Positions 1 to 10,639 of a stretch of DNA of 64,000 nucleotides are shown in pieces. A program made the translations under genes and the position numbers. Under the pieces are notes generated by a model. The model saw only the letters and a program-made list of their open reading frames with translations. It had not been told where the DNA came from and made no database searches. The stretch is taken from NCBI GenBank assembly GCA_026018925.1, contig JAKSZU010000006.1:190909449-190973448 (forward strand), in the 5' to 3' direction. The DNA comes from Tupaia tana (lineage: Eukaryota; Chordata; Mammalia; Scandentia; Tupaiidae). Position 1 is the first letter of the stretch; each line of letters starts with the position of its first letter.

Positions 1-90
1 ATGAATTTAAGCCACCGGCTCCGGGACTTGAATCGTGGTCGGTTACATGGGAGTCCAGTGAAATAGCCATTACGCCAACTGCTGGTCCCA
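1..90 (-). mobile_element. Type 1 SINE, cut by window edge
   Basis: Only the head and part of the body lie in the window. Read on the minus strand it runs from TGGGACCAGCAGTTGGCG through the B box region and stops at the window start. The tail and left TSD are outside. Confidence 0.85.
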
Positions 91-175
91 AGTAAATGCA
101 CTTTATAAGTTGTATTGATGTATAGTGATTGAATGCATAAAACAAATTTTTAAAAAATGATAATATAACTCCTTC
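91..175 (+). mobile_element. LINE-1 extreme 3' end fragment
   Basis: The stretch TAGTGATTGAATGCATAAAA followed by A-rich sequence resembles the terminal motif GATTAAATGTAAATTAAAA of the other L1 3' ends here (compare 640-680). The SINE at 1-90 probably interrupts it. Confidence 0.45.
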
Positions 176-254
176 AAAAACAAAACTCTAAAAAAAAATT
201 AGATAAGCAAGAAGTGGAGAACAGTTTTACAGATGTGTAATGGGGGAATCATTT

Positions 255-690
255 GAAAGATAGACAAAAAAAAATCAACTTGCCAAAAACAGATGGTTTA
301 GAAAGTGGACAAATATGGAAGATTTAACACTAAGTAAAGCAAGTCAGACTATGAAAGACAGACATTGCATGTCACTATTATATATATACCAAATATCTGC
401 ATTCTATAGCAGAAACTGAAAGATTGGCAGGTATAATAGTAAGGAGGGCAATTGTAGATAATGCAGACTTTATAGAAGGGGTTGGATAGTAAAGGGTGGG
501 AGGGAGGGGATCAGGGAGAAAAACAAAATATTTAATAGACACAGAAATGAAAAGATATCTGTTGATGATAATGTGTATGGTAATGTGTTTGACTTGACTA
601 ATATGCATCATATTCATACTGGGAAAAACCATGTTGTACCCTGTAAAGATGTTCAGTGATTAAATGTAAATTAAAAAAATAATTTAAAAA
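255..690 (+). mobile_element. LINE-1 3' end (3' UTR)
   Basis: It begins in sequence matching the end of L1 ORF2 and its 3' UTR (GGAAGATTTAACACTAAGTAAAGCAAGTCAGACTATGAAAGACAG, described in pieces) and includes a G-rich GGGTGGGAGGGAGGGGA stretch typical of L1 3' UTRs. It ends in TACCCTGTAAAGATGTTCAG, GATTAAATGTAAATT and an A-rich tail. The L1 is strongly 5'-truncated. The minus-strand reading frame at 378-632 has no coding support. Confidence 0.75.
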
Positions 691-934
691 GATGGCTTAT
701 AGAGAATTAAAGGAAAAATAAGTTTTAATGGAAACTTTAAAAGGGTAGCTGTGTTTTAAGAGGTTATGTCTACCAGCCCAAAAGATTTGTTTATCCTATG
801 GATTGTGTTAACTCAAGTGACCAGCTTACTGATGTAAATTAAATGATAGCTTATGTCTTTAAAACTAAAAATAAATATTTCCCAAACTGAAATGGATGTA
901 TCTTATAACTTTGCTAGTGTATATATACACTCTT

Positions 935-1480
935 ATGAATGTTTATTGCATACTGACTCTAGGTTAAGTATCTGCCAGGCAGTGGGGGGTGCCATGTTGA
1001 GCAAAATCACACACATGAGGGCTTGAAGTCTAATGAGAGAGATGGATGATACTAACTGAACAGTCATACAACTATATTTCTAACTAGAAACTGTGACAAC
1101 TTCTATGGAAAAGTGCATGATATTTTATGAGCAAAAGTTAGGGTTTCAGTGATAGTTTTGTTGAATAAGGACTTCGAGTTTATTTCTGAGTAACGGATTG
1201 AGGGACAGAGTATTATATGCAGAAGAAAGTGCATGTGTAGTTGTCCTGATGTGGCAGGGAACAGTGCACACTTGGGGATTTGAAAGAATGCTAGTGTGGT
1301 ATAGAGTGAGGGCTACATAACTGACTATGTGGCTGGAGAGGGAAGTAGGAACCCAATTAGCAGGACCATTTAGGATATTTTAATGAGCTTGGTCCTGGAC
1401 AAAGTAATAGTGGTAAGTCACTTAAGAATTTTAATAGAACATTGAATTAAAAACAATTCATTTAGGCTAGATTATAAGAA
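935..1480 (+). mobile_element. L2 LINE 3' end relic
   Basis: The order of motifs follows the mammalian L2 3' region: TTTATTGCATACTGACTCTA, CTGCCAGGCAGTGGGG, a GAGCAAAA-type segment, GTGTGGTATAGAGTGAGGGC and AGGATATTTTAATGAGCTT. It is diverged and lacks a poly-A tail, as expected of L2. Confidence 0.6.
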
Positions 1481-2400
1481 GGGCATATAAGTTGTCTGGG
1501 ACATCTGGCTGCTAATATGAATAGTCCATCCATGCAAAAATTATTAAATTTTGATTATAATAATTTGGCAGAAAGAAGTAAGGAGAGAGGTTTAGTAGTG
1601 CTTAGGAAAAAGCTTAGCGACAGATTGGCTATTGGAAATGAGGAAAAAGAGGATTGCAATTAAAACAATTAGGGTTTTAGCAGAGTAATTACATGGAAGA
1701 TGGACGCATTCATGAAGATAGCAAAATACATATAAAATATTTCAAAATAATTATAAATAATGCATTTATTGACAATACCCTAAGTATAATAGTTAATATA
1801 GTTTTTAAGAAATTAAACAAGTCATAGATACATAAATTATAGATTCTCTGTTTTTTTTAGTATCACATATAGTCTAATCATTATTTTATAACAGTTGATT
1901 ATTTTTTTATATTTTATATATTTTCTTAATGCATTATCCTATGTAATATTCTTATGAACATCAAAGTCTGTCTGTGTACTAGACATCTTGTTCCTTCAGT
2001 ATTTCCATTTACACATTATTTTATAAGGTGAATTGTTCAATTGAAATTTCACAATTAATTTATGCATGTGGCAGGACAATTCTTTCTTCACTGTTACACT
2101 TTCTCAAATATTTTTTGTTTTCCTAAGATGATCCCTTATTTGAATATCTTTTAGAATTTTCAAATTCTATATAATTTTTTCAAATTAGATTATATAGTGT
2201 TATTTAAATTGCCTATGGAATTTAATTGAAATCAAATCAAAACTTTGGTAATATTTACTTCCCCAAGCTCATTTTGAAATAAAAAACACTATAATCACAA
2301 AATGCAATAATAAATGACTCATATCCATTATATGATTAATGAAATAGGAGGCTGCAATCATCTGTTTTTCTCAATGTATGATGTTATGATGTAGAAAGAA
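1481..2400. other. AT-rich stretch without recognised features
   Basis: No tRNA-like head, LTR or LINE motif was recognised. Long runs of A/T and stop codons in every frame argue against coding sequence. Confidence 0.5.
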
Positions 2401-2402
2401 GT

Positions 2403-2653
2403 TTGATGGCCATAGTAGATCCTGGCCTCATCATATCCAAGTTTGAAACAACTAGACTAGGGCCCATGTGCATGTGTGCCAAAGATCCCAAGAGGAGAAT
2501 GGAGGAGAAGAGATTGCAATGTGGCCATCCCCCCTGGGGAGGGGTGATTTCTTGCTTTCTATCTCTCTGTCTCTCTCTGTCTTTGGGGCGAGTGCACGCG
2601 CCCTATAGCAAAAACCTCTCCAAAAACAAATAAACAAAACAAACAAAAAAACA
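2403..2653 (+). mobile_element. Type 1 SINE, eroded head
   Basis: The body (AAGAGGAGAATGGAGGAGAA, then CCCCTGGGGAGGGGTGATTTC) and tail (GCGCCCTATAGCAAAAACCT followed by A-rich sequence) are clear. The tRNA-like head is badly decayed (GGCCATAGTAGATCCTGG), so pol III promoter function is unlikely. No clean TSD was seen. Confidence 0.85.
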
Positions 2654-2654
2654 A

Positions 2655-3495
2655 CTGCGCTAAATGCTTACAGGTTATTGCGTATGTCAAAATTTATAAA
2701 TTTAAAAATTGAGTGGCATTGAAATTACATACTCAATTTGAAAATGCACTAGGCATGCAAGAAAATAATATGCTTAAACAATCTCTATGCTGCTTTGCTG
2801 TCTGCAGCTTACTTAGTTTTATTACCGCTGTGTCACAGCCAAAATTATTTGTATGGGGGTTGAATAACAAGGGCACATAGATGTAGAATTATAGTCAACT
2901 ATAATGGATTGGTGCTCAGCTATGGATAAGTATATCTTTCTACAGGTTGCAAGCCATTTACAAAATTATTAAAGTAATAAAACACATCTTAAATCCTAAA
3001 CAGTTACTGATGCCAAACATGATACAGCATTTTCAAAAATGAATTTTACTTATGAAGGAAAAATAATGCAACTCTATAGTTGAAATAAAATTTGATTATT
3101 AAATGGCCTTTAACTACTATTAGAAATTCTTTAATATAGATAGTGCAACAATATGTGAAAATCTACATAATACTTTCCATTTTTTCCTATAGTATAGCAA
3201 TGGCCTATTATATAATGTACAAGAAAATACACTTAAAATGAATAAAGTAAAATATCTCAAAAACTTAAAGGAATAATTCAAGGCAAAGAGTGAATATTCA
3301 TATTAACTAAGACTATAAAATGCAAGTCAGTCAACTTAAAATATTAAACTCATCTTTGGCAAATGTACATAATTATGAACAAACTTATTTAATTTTATTT
3401 GCCTATTTGGAATTAAAGCTATATATTTTACACTTTGTTACATCATCTCATTTATATTATTTATGATAATAATTATATTTAAAAAGAAACTCAGG
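2655..3495. other. AT-rich stretch without recognised features
   Basis: Homopolymer-poor AT-rich sequence with no repeat family recognised by eye. No reading frame of coding character. Confidence 0.45.
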
Positions 3496-3497
3496 AT

Positions 3498-3688
3498 TAA
3501 AGAATTATTTTAATTTAATTAATTTATTTATTTTTAATTTGACCAGAGAAGGACAGAATGACAGAAAGAGAAAGAGAGGGAGATAGAGAAAGGGAAAGTG
3601 ACAAAGCAAGCATCCAGGTCCGGGATCGAACCATGGTTGGCCATGTGGGAGTCCAGTGCCCTTCACCACCATACCACTTGCTGGTCTC
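3498..3688 (-). mobile_element. Type 2 SINE
   Basis: It begins with the reverse complement of the type 2 tail (AATTATTTTAATTTAATTAA, then TTTAATTTGACCAG), followed by the GACAGAAAGAGAAAGAGAGG purine stretch and the head (GTCCGGGATCGAACCATGG to CACTTGCTGGTCTC). Both pol III boxes have drifted from consensus. Confidence 0.85.
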
Positions 3689-3960
3689 TATATAAAGTAT
3701 TTAAAGTGACATTTGTAAAAAGACATAAATCTGCAACTTGAAACTATGTTTTTTATTTTAACACCAAAGCTCATACTCTCAGTAATTATTCTATAGCAAG
3801 TTTTGTGTTGAAAAACACATTTCCACTAAGTAAGCTTAAATTAAAATTATACAATATGACAAATGGGACAATAACACAATAATCACAATGATGATAGTCA
3901 TATAATATTGTACATTATTTTAGGTGAGAGACCATACTTTCCCTTTTACTTTACAGTGTT

Positions 3961-4243
3961 TATAACAAGTATTTTTTTTTTAAGAGGTTTTTGCTATAGG
4001 ATGCATGCACTCGCCAGACAGACAGAGAGAGACAGACAGAAAGCAAGAAATCACCCACCAGGGGGGACGGCCACGCCGCAATCCCTTCTCCTCCATTCTC
4101 CTCCCAGGATCTTGGGCACACATGCACACGTGCCCGGCGTGAATTTTAAGCCATCGGGTCCGGGATGCGAACTGCGGTCGACTACATGGGAGTCTAGCGA
4201 CATAGCCATTACGCTAACTGCTGGTCCCTATAACAAGTATTTT
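3961..4243 (-). mobile_element. Type 1 SINE with perfect 15-bp TSD
   Basis: The element occupies about 3976-4228 and is flanked by perfect direct repeats TATAACAAGTATTTT at 3961-3975 and 4229-4243. It is full length from TTTTTTTAAGAGGTTTTTGC to CTGCTGGTCCC. It is the left member of a head-to-head pair with the plus-strand copy at 4285. Confidence 0.95.
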
Positions 4244-4269
4244 GAGGTGCACCAATGTCTATAGTGGTT

Positions 4270-4563
4270 AAAAATTGTTTACTTGGGACCAGTAGAAGGC
4301 ATAATGGTTACATTGCTGGAAGCTACATAGTCTACTGTGGTTCAAGTCTCAGACCCAGCAGTTTCAAACTCGTGCTAGGTGTGTCTGCGAGTGTGTCCAA
4401 AATCTCAAGAGGAGAGTGGAGGAGAAGGGATTGTGGTGTGGCCATCCTCCCTGCGAGGGGAAGATATTTTGCTTTCTATCTTGCTTTCTCTGTCTCTGTG
4501 GTAAGGGGACACCCCATATAGCAAAATTCTATCTAAGAAAACAAACAAAAAAATTGTTTACTT
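4270..4563 (+). mobile_element. Type 1 SINE with perfect 15-bp TSD
   Basis: The element spans about 4285-4548 between direct repeats AAAAATTGTTTACTT at 4270-4284 and 4549-4563. The body is more diverged than that of its neighbour. The heads of the two elements lie about 56 bp apart and face outwards from a common spacer. Confidence 0.93.
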
Positions 4564-5466
4564 AATTAAGCAATACAATGAGACCTCCTTAGTTAATACT
4601 AGCTAGAGAAAGCTTAATCCAAATTGCTTAACATTTCTGATTTAAGAATGCCTTTTTAAAAACATAACTTCATTAAGACATTTATTTAGAAACATCTATG
4701 AGCCAGAAAATAGTGAATAACATCTGCTCCTCTGCTTTTAGTAAGATTACAATATGCTGCAAGTATATGAATACTGTGAAGAAAGTTTTCACAAGCCAGG
4801 TGAAGAACTAGGATGGCTTTTCATGATAAAATTGTAATTGGATTTAAATATTCCAACTCAATGTTCACTTTATCAAATATTATTTGTGATAAATTTGGAA
4901 TTTATTCAAAAATATTCAGCATATTCAAAATAGCACTGCTTATAATAAATAAATGCATTTTATTTGAGTACAAATCTATGTAAATGATCTCTTTTTTCTT
5001 TTTTTCATGTGCATACACAGCACAATTCAAATTAATCCAAACATAGTTTCCTTAACTGGAAAACAAACTTCCCAGCCACAGATTTATTATGTGAAATAAT
5101 TTTCATTTATTAAATTATTTCCTGAGTAATTATCACTAGTGATGAAACATATTAACAGCACGTGCTTTCCCATATGATGTACAGCATTAATTATGAAATA
5201 TTTCTGTCAAATTTCTATAATTGGAAACTCATTAAGTCACACCACTGAAACCCATATTGAGAGATAATTATACTCATTTTACTTTACTGTGCTACTTCAA
5301 ATACACATTATCCAGAAATAATTACATTACATAAGTTTCCCTTAGACTCATATATTTTAGTCAACTTTGTGATCTGCATGTGCCAGTCATATCATGTTAC
5401 AGAAATAGGTGTTTTTAGAATATTTTCTACCACTTTAATTAATTTACTCCACGTTCAGTAATTATT
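4564..5466. other. AT-rich stretch without recognised features
   Basis: No family was recognised. The stretch contains no SINE head, LTR polyadenylation region or long reading frame. Confidence 0.45.
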
Positions 5467-5746
5467 TAAAGTAGAGGGGCCAGCAGGTAGCATGGTGGTT
5501 AAAGTGCTAGATTCCTACACAGCTGACCGCAGTTTGAGTCCTGGTGGTTTGAAAATCACACTGGGCATGTGTATGTAGGAGCCCAAAAACCCAGGAGGGC
5601 AAGGGACTGCAGTGTGGCCATCCTTTCATAAGGGGTGGTTTTTTACTCTCTTTCTCTGTCTCTCTCTCTCTCTCTCTGGTGAGTGCTTGTACACTATAGC
5701 AAAATAATAATAACAATAATAAAATAAATAAATAAAATAAAGTAGA
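5467..5746 (+). mobile_element. Type 1 SINE, older, 9-bp TSD
   Basis: The head starts GGGGCCAGCAGGTAGCATGG at 5476 and the A-rich tail (AATAATAATAACAATAATAA) runs to about 5737. Direct repeats TAAAGTAGA lie at 5467-5475 and 5738-5746. Many former CpG sites are TG or CA, consistent with age. Confidence 0.9.
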
Positions 5747-5824
5747 TCCGCACAGTGATCTTGTTATTTCATGAGCAGGAATGGGCATTCTGAAAAGTAT
5801 AGAGCCTAGCTAATGGGAACACTC

Positions 5825-6020
5825 TCCCTTCCTATGTGACTTGGTAGAGGTTATTTATGATAATCATTCTCTCCTTTCCTCTTTTTCTTTTCTGTAAAAT
5901 GACAGTACTAGCTTACCTATCTTAGAAGGTTATGTGGACTAAATGAGTTGATATGAATAAAAGTCTGAAAACAAGACCTTGTACCTAGTAATATGTATTA
6001 GCTACCATTATCATCATGGT
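5825..6020 (+). mobile_element. MIR relic
   Basis: The order TATGTGACTTGG, CTGTAAAATGACAGTACTAG, CTTACCTATCTTAGAAGGTT and GGACTAAATGAGTTGATATG follows the MIR core and 3' part (tRNA-derived, spread by L2). It ends in a CTACCATTATCATCAT segment as MIR copies often do. Confidence 0.75.
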
Positions 6021-6167
6021 AATAATAATAATAGTTACTATTTTATTTAGAAGCTTTAGAAATTTAATACAAGCTCTGCCACTTGTTTGATGATGAGAAT
6101 AGTTTTTTCGCTGAGCTAAATTTTTTGCCCTATAAAACTGAATATTTTCTAATTAACATATCAAAGA

Positions 6168-6366
6168 CACCTGTTTAGGATTTTTAATTTAACTTTATTT
6201 ATTATCATCATCATTATTATTATTTTCCAGCTTGATCAGAGAGAGACAGAGAGAGAGGAAGTGAGAAAGCAAGCCGCCAGGTCTGAGACTTGAACCGTGG
6301 TTGGCCATGTGGGAGTCCAGCACCTTTAACCACCATGCCACTTGCCAGCCCCACCTGTGTAGGATT
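6168..6366 (-). mobile_element. Type 2 SINE with TSD
   Basis: The element covers about 6185-6351, from the reverse-complemented tail (TTTAACTTTATTTATTATC) to the head (CACCATGCCACTTGCCAGCCC). Flanking repeats CACCTGTTTAGGATTT and CACCTGTGTAGGATTT differ by one base. Confidence 0.9.
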
Positions 6367-6481
6367 TAATATAATTGTCCAATAGAATTTACTTATATTT
6401 CATTTCATTTGACATATTTTATTTAACAAATATGGAGTAAACATGGTATCTCAGGACTTTTGTTGGTAAACAAAGATGAAA

Positions 6482-6555
6482 TACTAGGTTGTCTGGAAAG
6501 TCATGACATATTTTCCTATGCAAAAATGTGTCATGACTTTCCCAAACACTCAATA
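6482..6555. mobile_element. Mariner-type palindromic MITE, copy 1
   Basis: A 70-bp near-palindrome at 6484-6553 with the arm GGAAAGTCATGACA and its complement TGTCATGACTTTCC is flanked by TA dinucleotides at 6482-6483 and 6554-6555. Size, palindromy and TA target match short mariner derivatives such as human MADE1, but the terminal sequence differs. It has no coding capacity and would depend on a transposase encoded elsewhere. Two further copies lie at 18052 and 63720. Confidence 0.8.
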
Positions 6556-6566
6556 GTTTTTAAAAT

Positions 6567-7890
6567 GAGTAAAATTATCATATCTTATTTTAGTAGCAAT
6601 GCAAATATTGCAAACTATTTTAAAAAACATATAGTAAATCTATACTCATCCAGAAGACAGAGAACTAATTTCTTCTATATTAATTCTCCACCCATTTTCC
6701 TGTTATGGTGTTTATTCAGTTGTCTGTATATCCTATCAGTTTGCTAAGGGTGTATCTTAGACTTTGAAATCAAAGCAAAAATACTACTCTTATGCAGATA
6801 TTTTTAAATAGTTAGGATTTAACTGACATTCCTTAGAGTAGTAATGATAAAGCAAAAATGAGATTACCCACAATGATACTGACAGAGTCCCAAACCCAAG
6901 TATTGTGACTCAGCATGTTCTACATATCTTTTAATTAATATTAATGATTGATTTCATTAACATTATTAGGGCCATTGATGACTTTTCCAGGTATAAAATT
7001 ATAGAGTCATAATATTTTAAAATATGCTCATAAAACGATATACATAGAGGGCCATGCATATACAATTTTGAATATGAAACTGTCACAGAGAAAAATGTTA
7101 GCTAGCAAAATCTACATTAATATAGGCATTAAGGCTCTGCGGGAGACTTCCAGTTCAGGCTGGGAAAAATTGTGATCATGGCTCTAAATTGCTTCGTATG
7201 AGGCAGAGAATAACCTAAACAGGGATTCATATATTTCTTCGAATATCTTGCTGCTACCCTTCACCTCATAGTGATTTTTATTACTAAGAACACTTAGTTT
7301 AACTCTGTATCAGCAACTTTCATATTGAGCAACTAAATTTATTGTATGAGAATGTTTATATATCCTAAAGATCGCTAAAACAATATGACTCATCCATTTA
7401 AACAAAGGGAGGAGATATTTTTAGAAATTCTGATGTGAGTTTTATAATTATTACCATACCTCAAGCAGTAATGCCCACAATAGAACAATTATTTAAGGAT
7501 ATTCTAATTAGTTACTTCATTTTTATTCAAAATGTTATTGTTTCTTTTTAAAAAATAATATGCACCGGATCAGCAAGAAATGGTCACAATGAGCTACGAT
7601 ATTTTACCTAACTGTGAGTACTGGTGTTTCTAAGACTATAGTCTTGCTTACAATAGTAATCCAATGTTTTATTTGACCTTTAACGGTATTGTTTCTAAAC
7701 TGTGGAATACCTTGTTATTCATCCGATAGGGAAATGTTGTAACTGACCACACGCTGTCATTGAAATTTAAAATTTAACTTAGTGTAGTCTGCTAACCTTC
7801 TCTTTGCCTCTATGGGGTTAAATATTAACTGGAAGTTTTCTCTCTCCTCCTTTGTTTTCTCCTAGGTCTTGTTTGGTAACAATTTACCCC
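6567..7890. other. Unassigned AT-rich stretch
   Basis: No repeat family was recognised with confidence. The 95-residue frame at 6460-6747 overlaps MITE copy 1 and has no family features, so it is not called as a gene. Confidence 0.4.
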
Positions 7891-7894
7891 ACTC

Positions 7895-8335
7895 TTGTAA
7901 GCAGCATGAGAAGATCCAGCATGTAGGCCTTCTGAAATAACAGTGGCCATATCTTGAACAACCCAGTTTCTCTTCTCTGCAGGAGAGTGTCAACTCACCC
8001 TGAGGTTTTATGAGATTGTCTTGCAAACACCAGCAGGAACAAAGATTGTAACTGCCAGAGTTTGCAGCTGAAACTTTTATCAGGGAAAAAGACTGCAGAG
8101 TTTGCCTCCACACCACTGCCCCCTCCCTTCCTTAGTTTCAGGTTAAAAATGTCTGTCTTTAGGTACCCAGCAAGACAGATTTGAAACTTTCCTTATCCCA
8201 TCATAACTGGCACCCTTGATTTGCACTAAGGTCTTTCACTACCTAAACTCTGGTGTCTTAGCTATTGATTTTACCTACAAGTTGTACACCTGAACTTGGG
8301 TTCAGTGATAATTGGGTTCATTAAAAATGTTTGCA
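7895..8335 (+). mobile_element. Possible ERVL-type LTR relic
   Basis: The sequence has the style of an old ERVL-group LTR 3' half. A CCCCCTCCCTTCCTTAG stretch is followed by ACCCAGCAAGACAGATTTGA, then ACTGGCACCCTTGATTTGCA and CTCTGGTGTCTTAG, and a CCTGAACTTGGGTTCA stretch sits beyond it. No flanking internal genes or paired LTR were seen. The subfamily (LTR16/LTR33-like) is a guess from memory. Confidence 0.4.
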
Positions 8336-8510
8336 TATACTTTAACAACATATGATATAAACGCTTATGTGGGGTGTGTTTACTTGTATAAAATTTCCTC
8401 AAAAACACTCTTAGCCTGAGGGTGGAAGAATTTAAAAAAAACAGCAGTGAAGGGGGTTCTGATTTGATTGATATTTCTTACTTTTGCCTTTTTTCCATTT
8501 ATGATGTTTC

Positions 8511-8792
8511 TATATTTCATTTTTTTTTCTTTTTTGGGAGAGGTTTTTGCTATAGGGCGCGTGCGCTCACCAGACAGACAGAGAGACAGAAAGCGAGAAA
8601 TCACCCCCCAGAGGGGATGGCCACGCCGCAATCCCTTCTCCTCCATTCTCCTCTTGGGATCTTGGGCACGCACGCACACGCACCCGGCGTGAGTTTTAAG
8701 CCACCGGGTCCAGGACACGAAATGCGGTCGACTACGTGGGAGTCCAGCGACATAGCCATTACGCTAACGGCTGGTCCCTACATTTCATTTTT
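8511..8792 (-). mobile_element. Type 1 SINE with TSD
   Basis: The element is at about 8526-8778, with TATATTTCATTTTT on the left and TACATTTCATTTTT on the right (8779-8792). CpG sites survive in GGGCGCGTGCGCTC, so the copy is fairly young. It forms a head-to-head inverted pair with the next element. Confidence 0.93.
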
Positions 8793-9087
8793 GAAAGCTG
8801 CATGTTTGGGGGCCAACAGTTAGCATGATGGCTATGTCACTGGACTCCCATGTAGTCGACCACAGTTTGAGTCTAGGACTCGGTGGCTTAAACTCACGCC
8901 GAGTGTGTGCCCAAGATCCCAAGAAGAGAATGGAGGAGAAGGGATTGTGGCATGGTCTTCCCCCTTGGGGGGTGATTTCTCTCGCTTTCTGTCTCTCTGT
9001 CTCTGTCTTTCTGGCGAAAGCACTTGCCCTATAGCAAAATCCTCCCCACCAAAAAAAAAAAAAAAAAAAAAAGAAAGCTGCATGTTT
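8793..9087 (+). mobile_element. Type 1 SINE with perfect 15-bp TSD
   Basis: The element spans 8808-9072 between direct repeats GAAAGCTGCATGTTT at 8793-8807 and 9073-9087. Its A-rich tail includes about 22 A. Its target site lies immediately beside the right TSD of the preceding minus-strand SINE. Confidence 0.95.
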
Positions 9088-9208
9088 TATGATCCATAAT
9101 GTTGCACTGATCTTCTACTTACTTCTCTTTTTTTTCTCCTACTTCTCTTTTTTAGTGTCTAGTGTGTGTCCAACTAAGTCAATGTTGTCGCATTCAAAAA
9201 TAGAGAGG

Positions 9209-9490
9209 AGGGACCAGCAGGTTGCACAGTAGTTAAGGTGCTGGACTCCCACGTGGCTGATCGCAATTCACGTCCTGGACCCTGTACCTTGAAAATCACA
9301 CCAGGTGCGTGTGCATGCATTTCCAAAATCCCAGGAAGAGAATGGAGGGGAAGGGATTGTAGTATGACCACCAACCCTGGGGAGTGATTTCTCACTCTCC
9401 CCCTCATTGCCTCTCTTTATCTCTTCCTGGAGAGCTCATGTGCCCTATGGCAAAAATCTAAACAAAAAATATTAATCAATCAATCAACCA
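9209..9490 (+). mobile_element. Type 1 SINE, older
   Basis: The head is AGGGACCAGCAGGTTGCACAG, the body AAGAGAATGGAGGGGAAGGG and the tail GTGCCCTATGGCAAAAATCT. A tetranucleotide (AATC)n repeat at about 9473-9499 has grown in the A-rich tail. Confidence 0.88.
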
Positions 9491-9768
9491 ATCAATCAAA
9501 AGGAACAGTAATATAGTTATCTATATCACTCTAATGCTCTAATGCCATGACTTCTGTATTTTATAGTGAACTTTAAAGGTGGTCATTCATATCAAAAAAG
9601 ACACATACAAACACATACACTCCTGAAGAAATAAATAACAAGTTAATCTTCATTGTGGATATTTTTACTTTCTTTGTTTTCATTGTTGTAATGAATTTAC
9701 CTTGGTCTTTATATACTTCTCTCATGACGTTTTTCATTCTTTTGTCAGATGGTAAAAAAATGGTCAAC

Positions 9769-9938
9769 GTGGCCAACAGATGGCTTGGTTGGTAAGGTGC
9801 TGGACTCCCACATGGGTGACTGCAGTTTGAGTTCTGGACCTGCTGGCCTGCTTTCTCACTTTCTCTCTCTCTTTCTCTTTGTCTTTCTCTGGTGAGCACA
9901 CATACCCTATAGCAAAATTAAAATAATAATAGTAATTG
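9769..9938 (+). mobile_element. Hybrid short SINE: type 2 body, type 1 tail
   Basis: The head (GTGGCCAACAGATGGCTTGG) joins directly to CTGCTTTCTCACTTTCTCTC as in type 2, with no GGAGAATGG body. It ends in GGTGAGCACACATACCCTAT then AGCAAAATT as in type 1. It is therefore an internally deleted type 1 element or a bridge between the two types. Confidence 0.85.
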
Positions 9939-10119
9939 TCCTAACTGGTGGTTCATTGAAAGGTTAAAAGAGATAACACATATGGCATTCTCAACAGTAT
10001 TTATAGTACATATATTTTTATTATCATTGACTAGTATCCGTCTTTCCACTGTTGAAACTAATCTTTCCTTATCTATCCCATTTCCAGGGCTCGAATATGG
10101 CTCTACTTACTGTAAAAAT

Positions 10120-10428
10120 GTTAATAATTCCTGGGGCCAGCAGTTAGCATAATGGCTATGTCACTGGACTCCCATGTAGTCAACTACGATTTGCGTCCAG
10201 GACCCAGTGGCTTAAAACTCACGCCGGGCGCATGTGCATGCATGCCCAATATCCTGAGAGGAGAATGTAGGAGAAAGGATTGTGGTGTGGCCATCCCCCC
10301 TAAGGGGTGATTTCTTGCTTTCTGGCTTTCAGTCTCTGTCTGTCTGTCTGGCGAGCGCATGCACCCTATAGCAAAACAAAACAAAACAAAACAAAACAAA
10401 ACTCAAAAAAAAAAAGTTAATAACTCCT
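10120..10428 (+). mobile_element. Type 1 SINE with 13-bp TSD
   Basis: The element runs 10133-10415 between GTTAATAATTCCT (10120-10132) and GTTAATAACTCCT (10416-10428). Its tail holds an (AAAAC)n array at about 10373-10402, then a run of A. The A box (TAGCATAATGG) is intact; the B box is mutated. Confidence 0.93.
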
Positions 10429-10639
10429 ATGCTGAAACATCCTGATAAAGTGATATTAGAAAAAAGCTTTATAAAATTCCATGATCGAATAGAAATAATC
10501 TACTACAGTACAGTAAAAATATATATAGTTGACAATTTAGTACATACTTTTTTTAAGAGCTAGTAGAACTATTATTGAATGCACACTACATAATAAAACA
10601 TTCAATGCTTAAGACTATGAATATGTTTATATCCTTAAT

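Noticed and set aside
4270-4563. Direct repeats flanking SINEs as possible CRISPR or phage attachment sites
   Set aside because: They are 9-19 bp target-site duplications of L1-mediated insertion, each unique to one element.
6460-6747. A 95-residue frame overlapping MITE copy 1 as a transposase remnant
   Set aside because: No D,D34D-type or DNA-binding motif is visible and the frame starts inside the noncoding palindrome.
8380-9099. Cluster of overlapping frames on both strands
   Set aside because: Fully explained by two inverted type 1 SINEs, whose GC-rich bodies lack stop codons.
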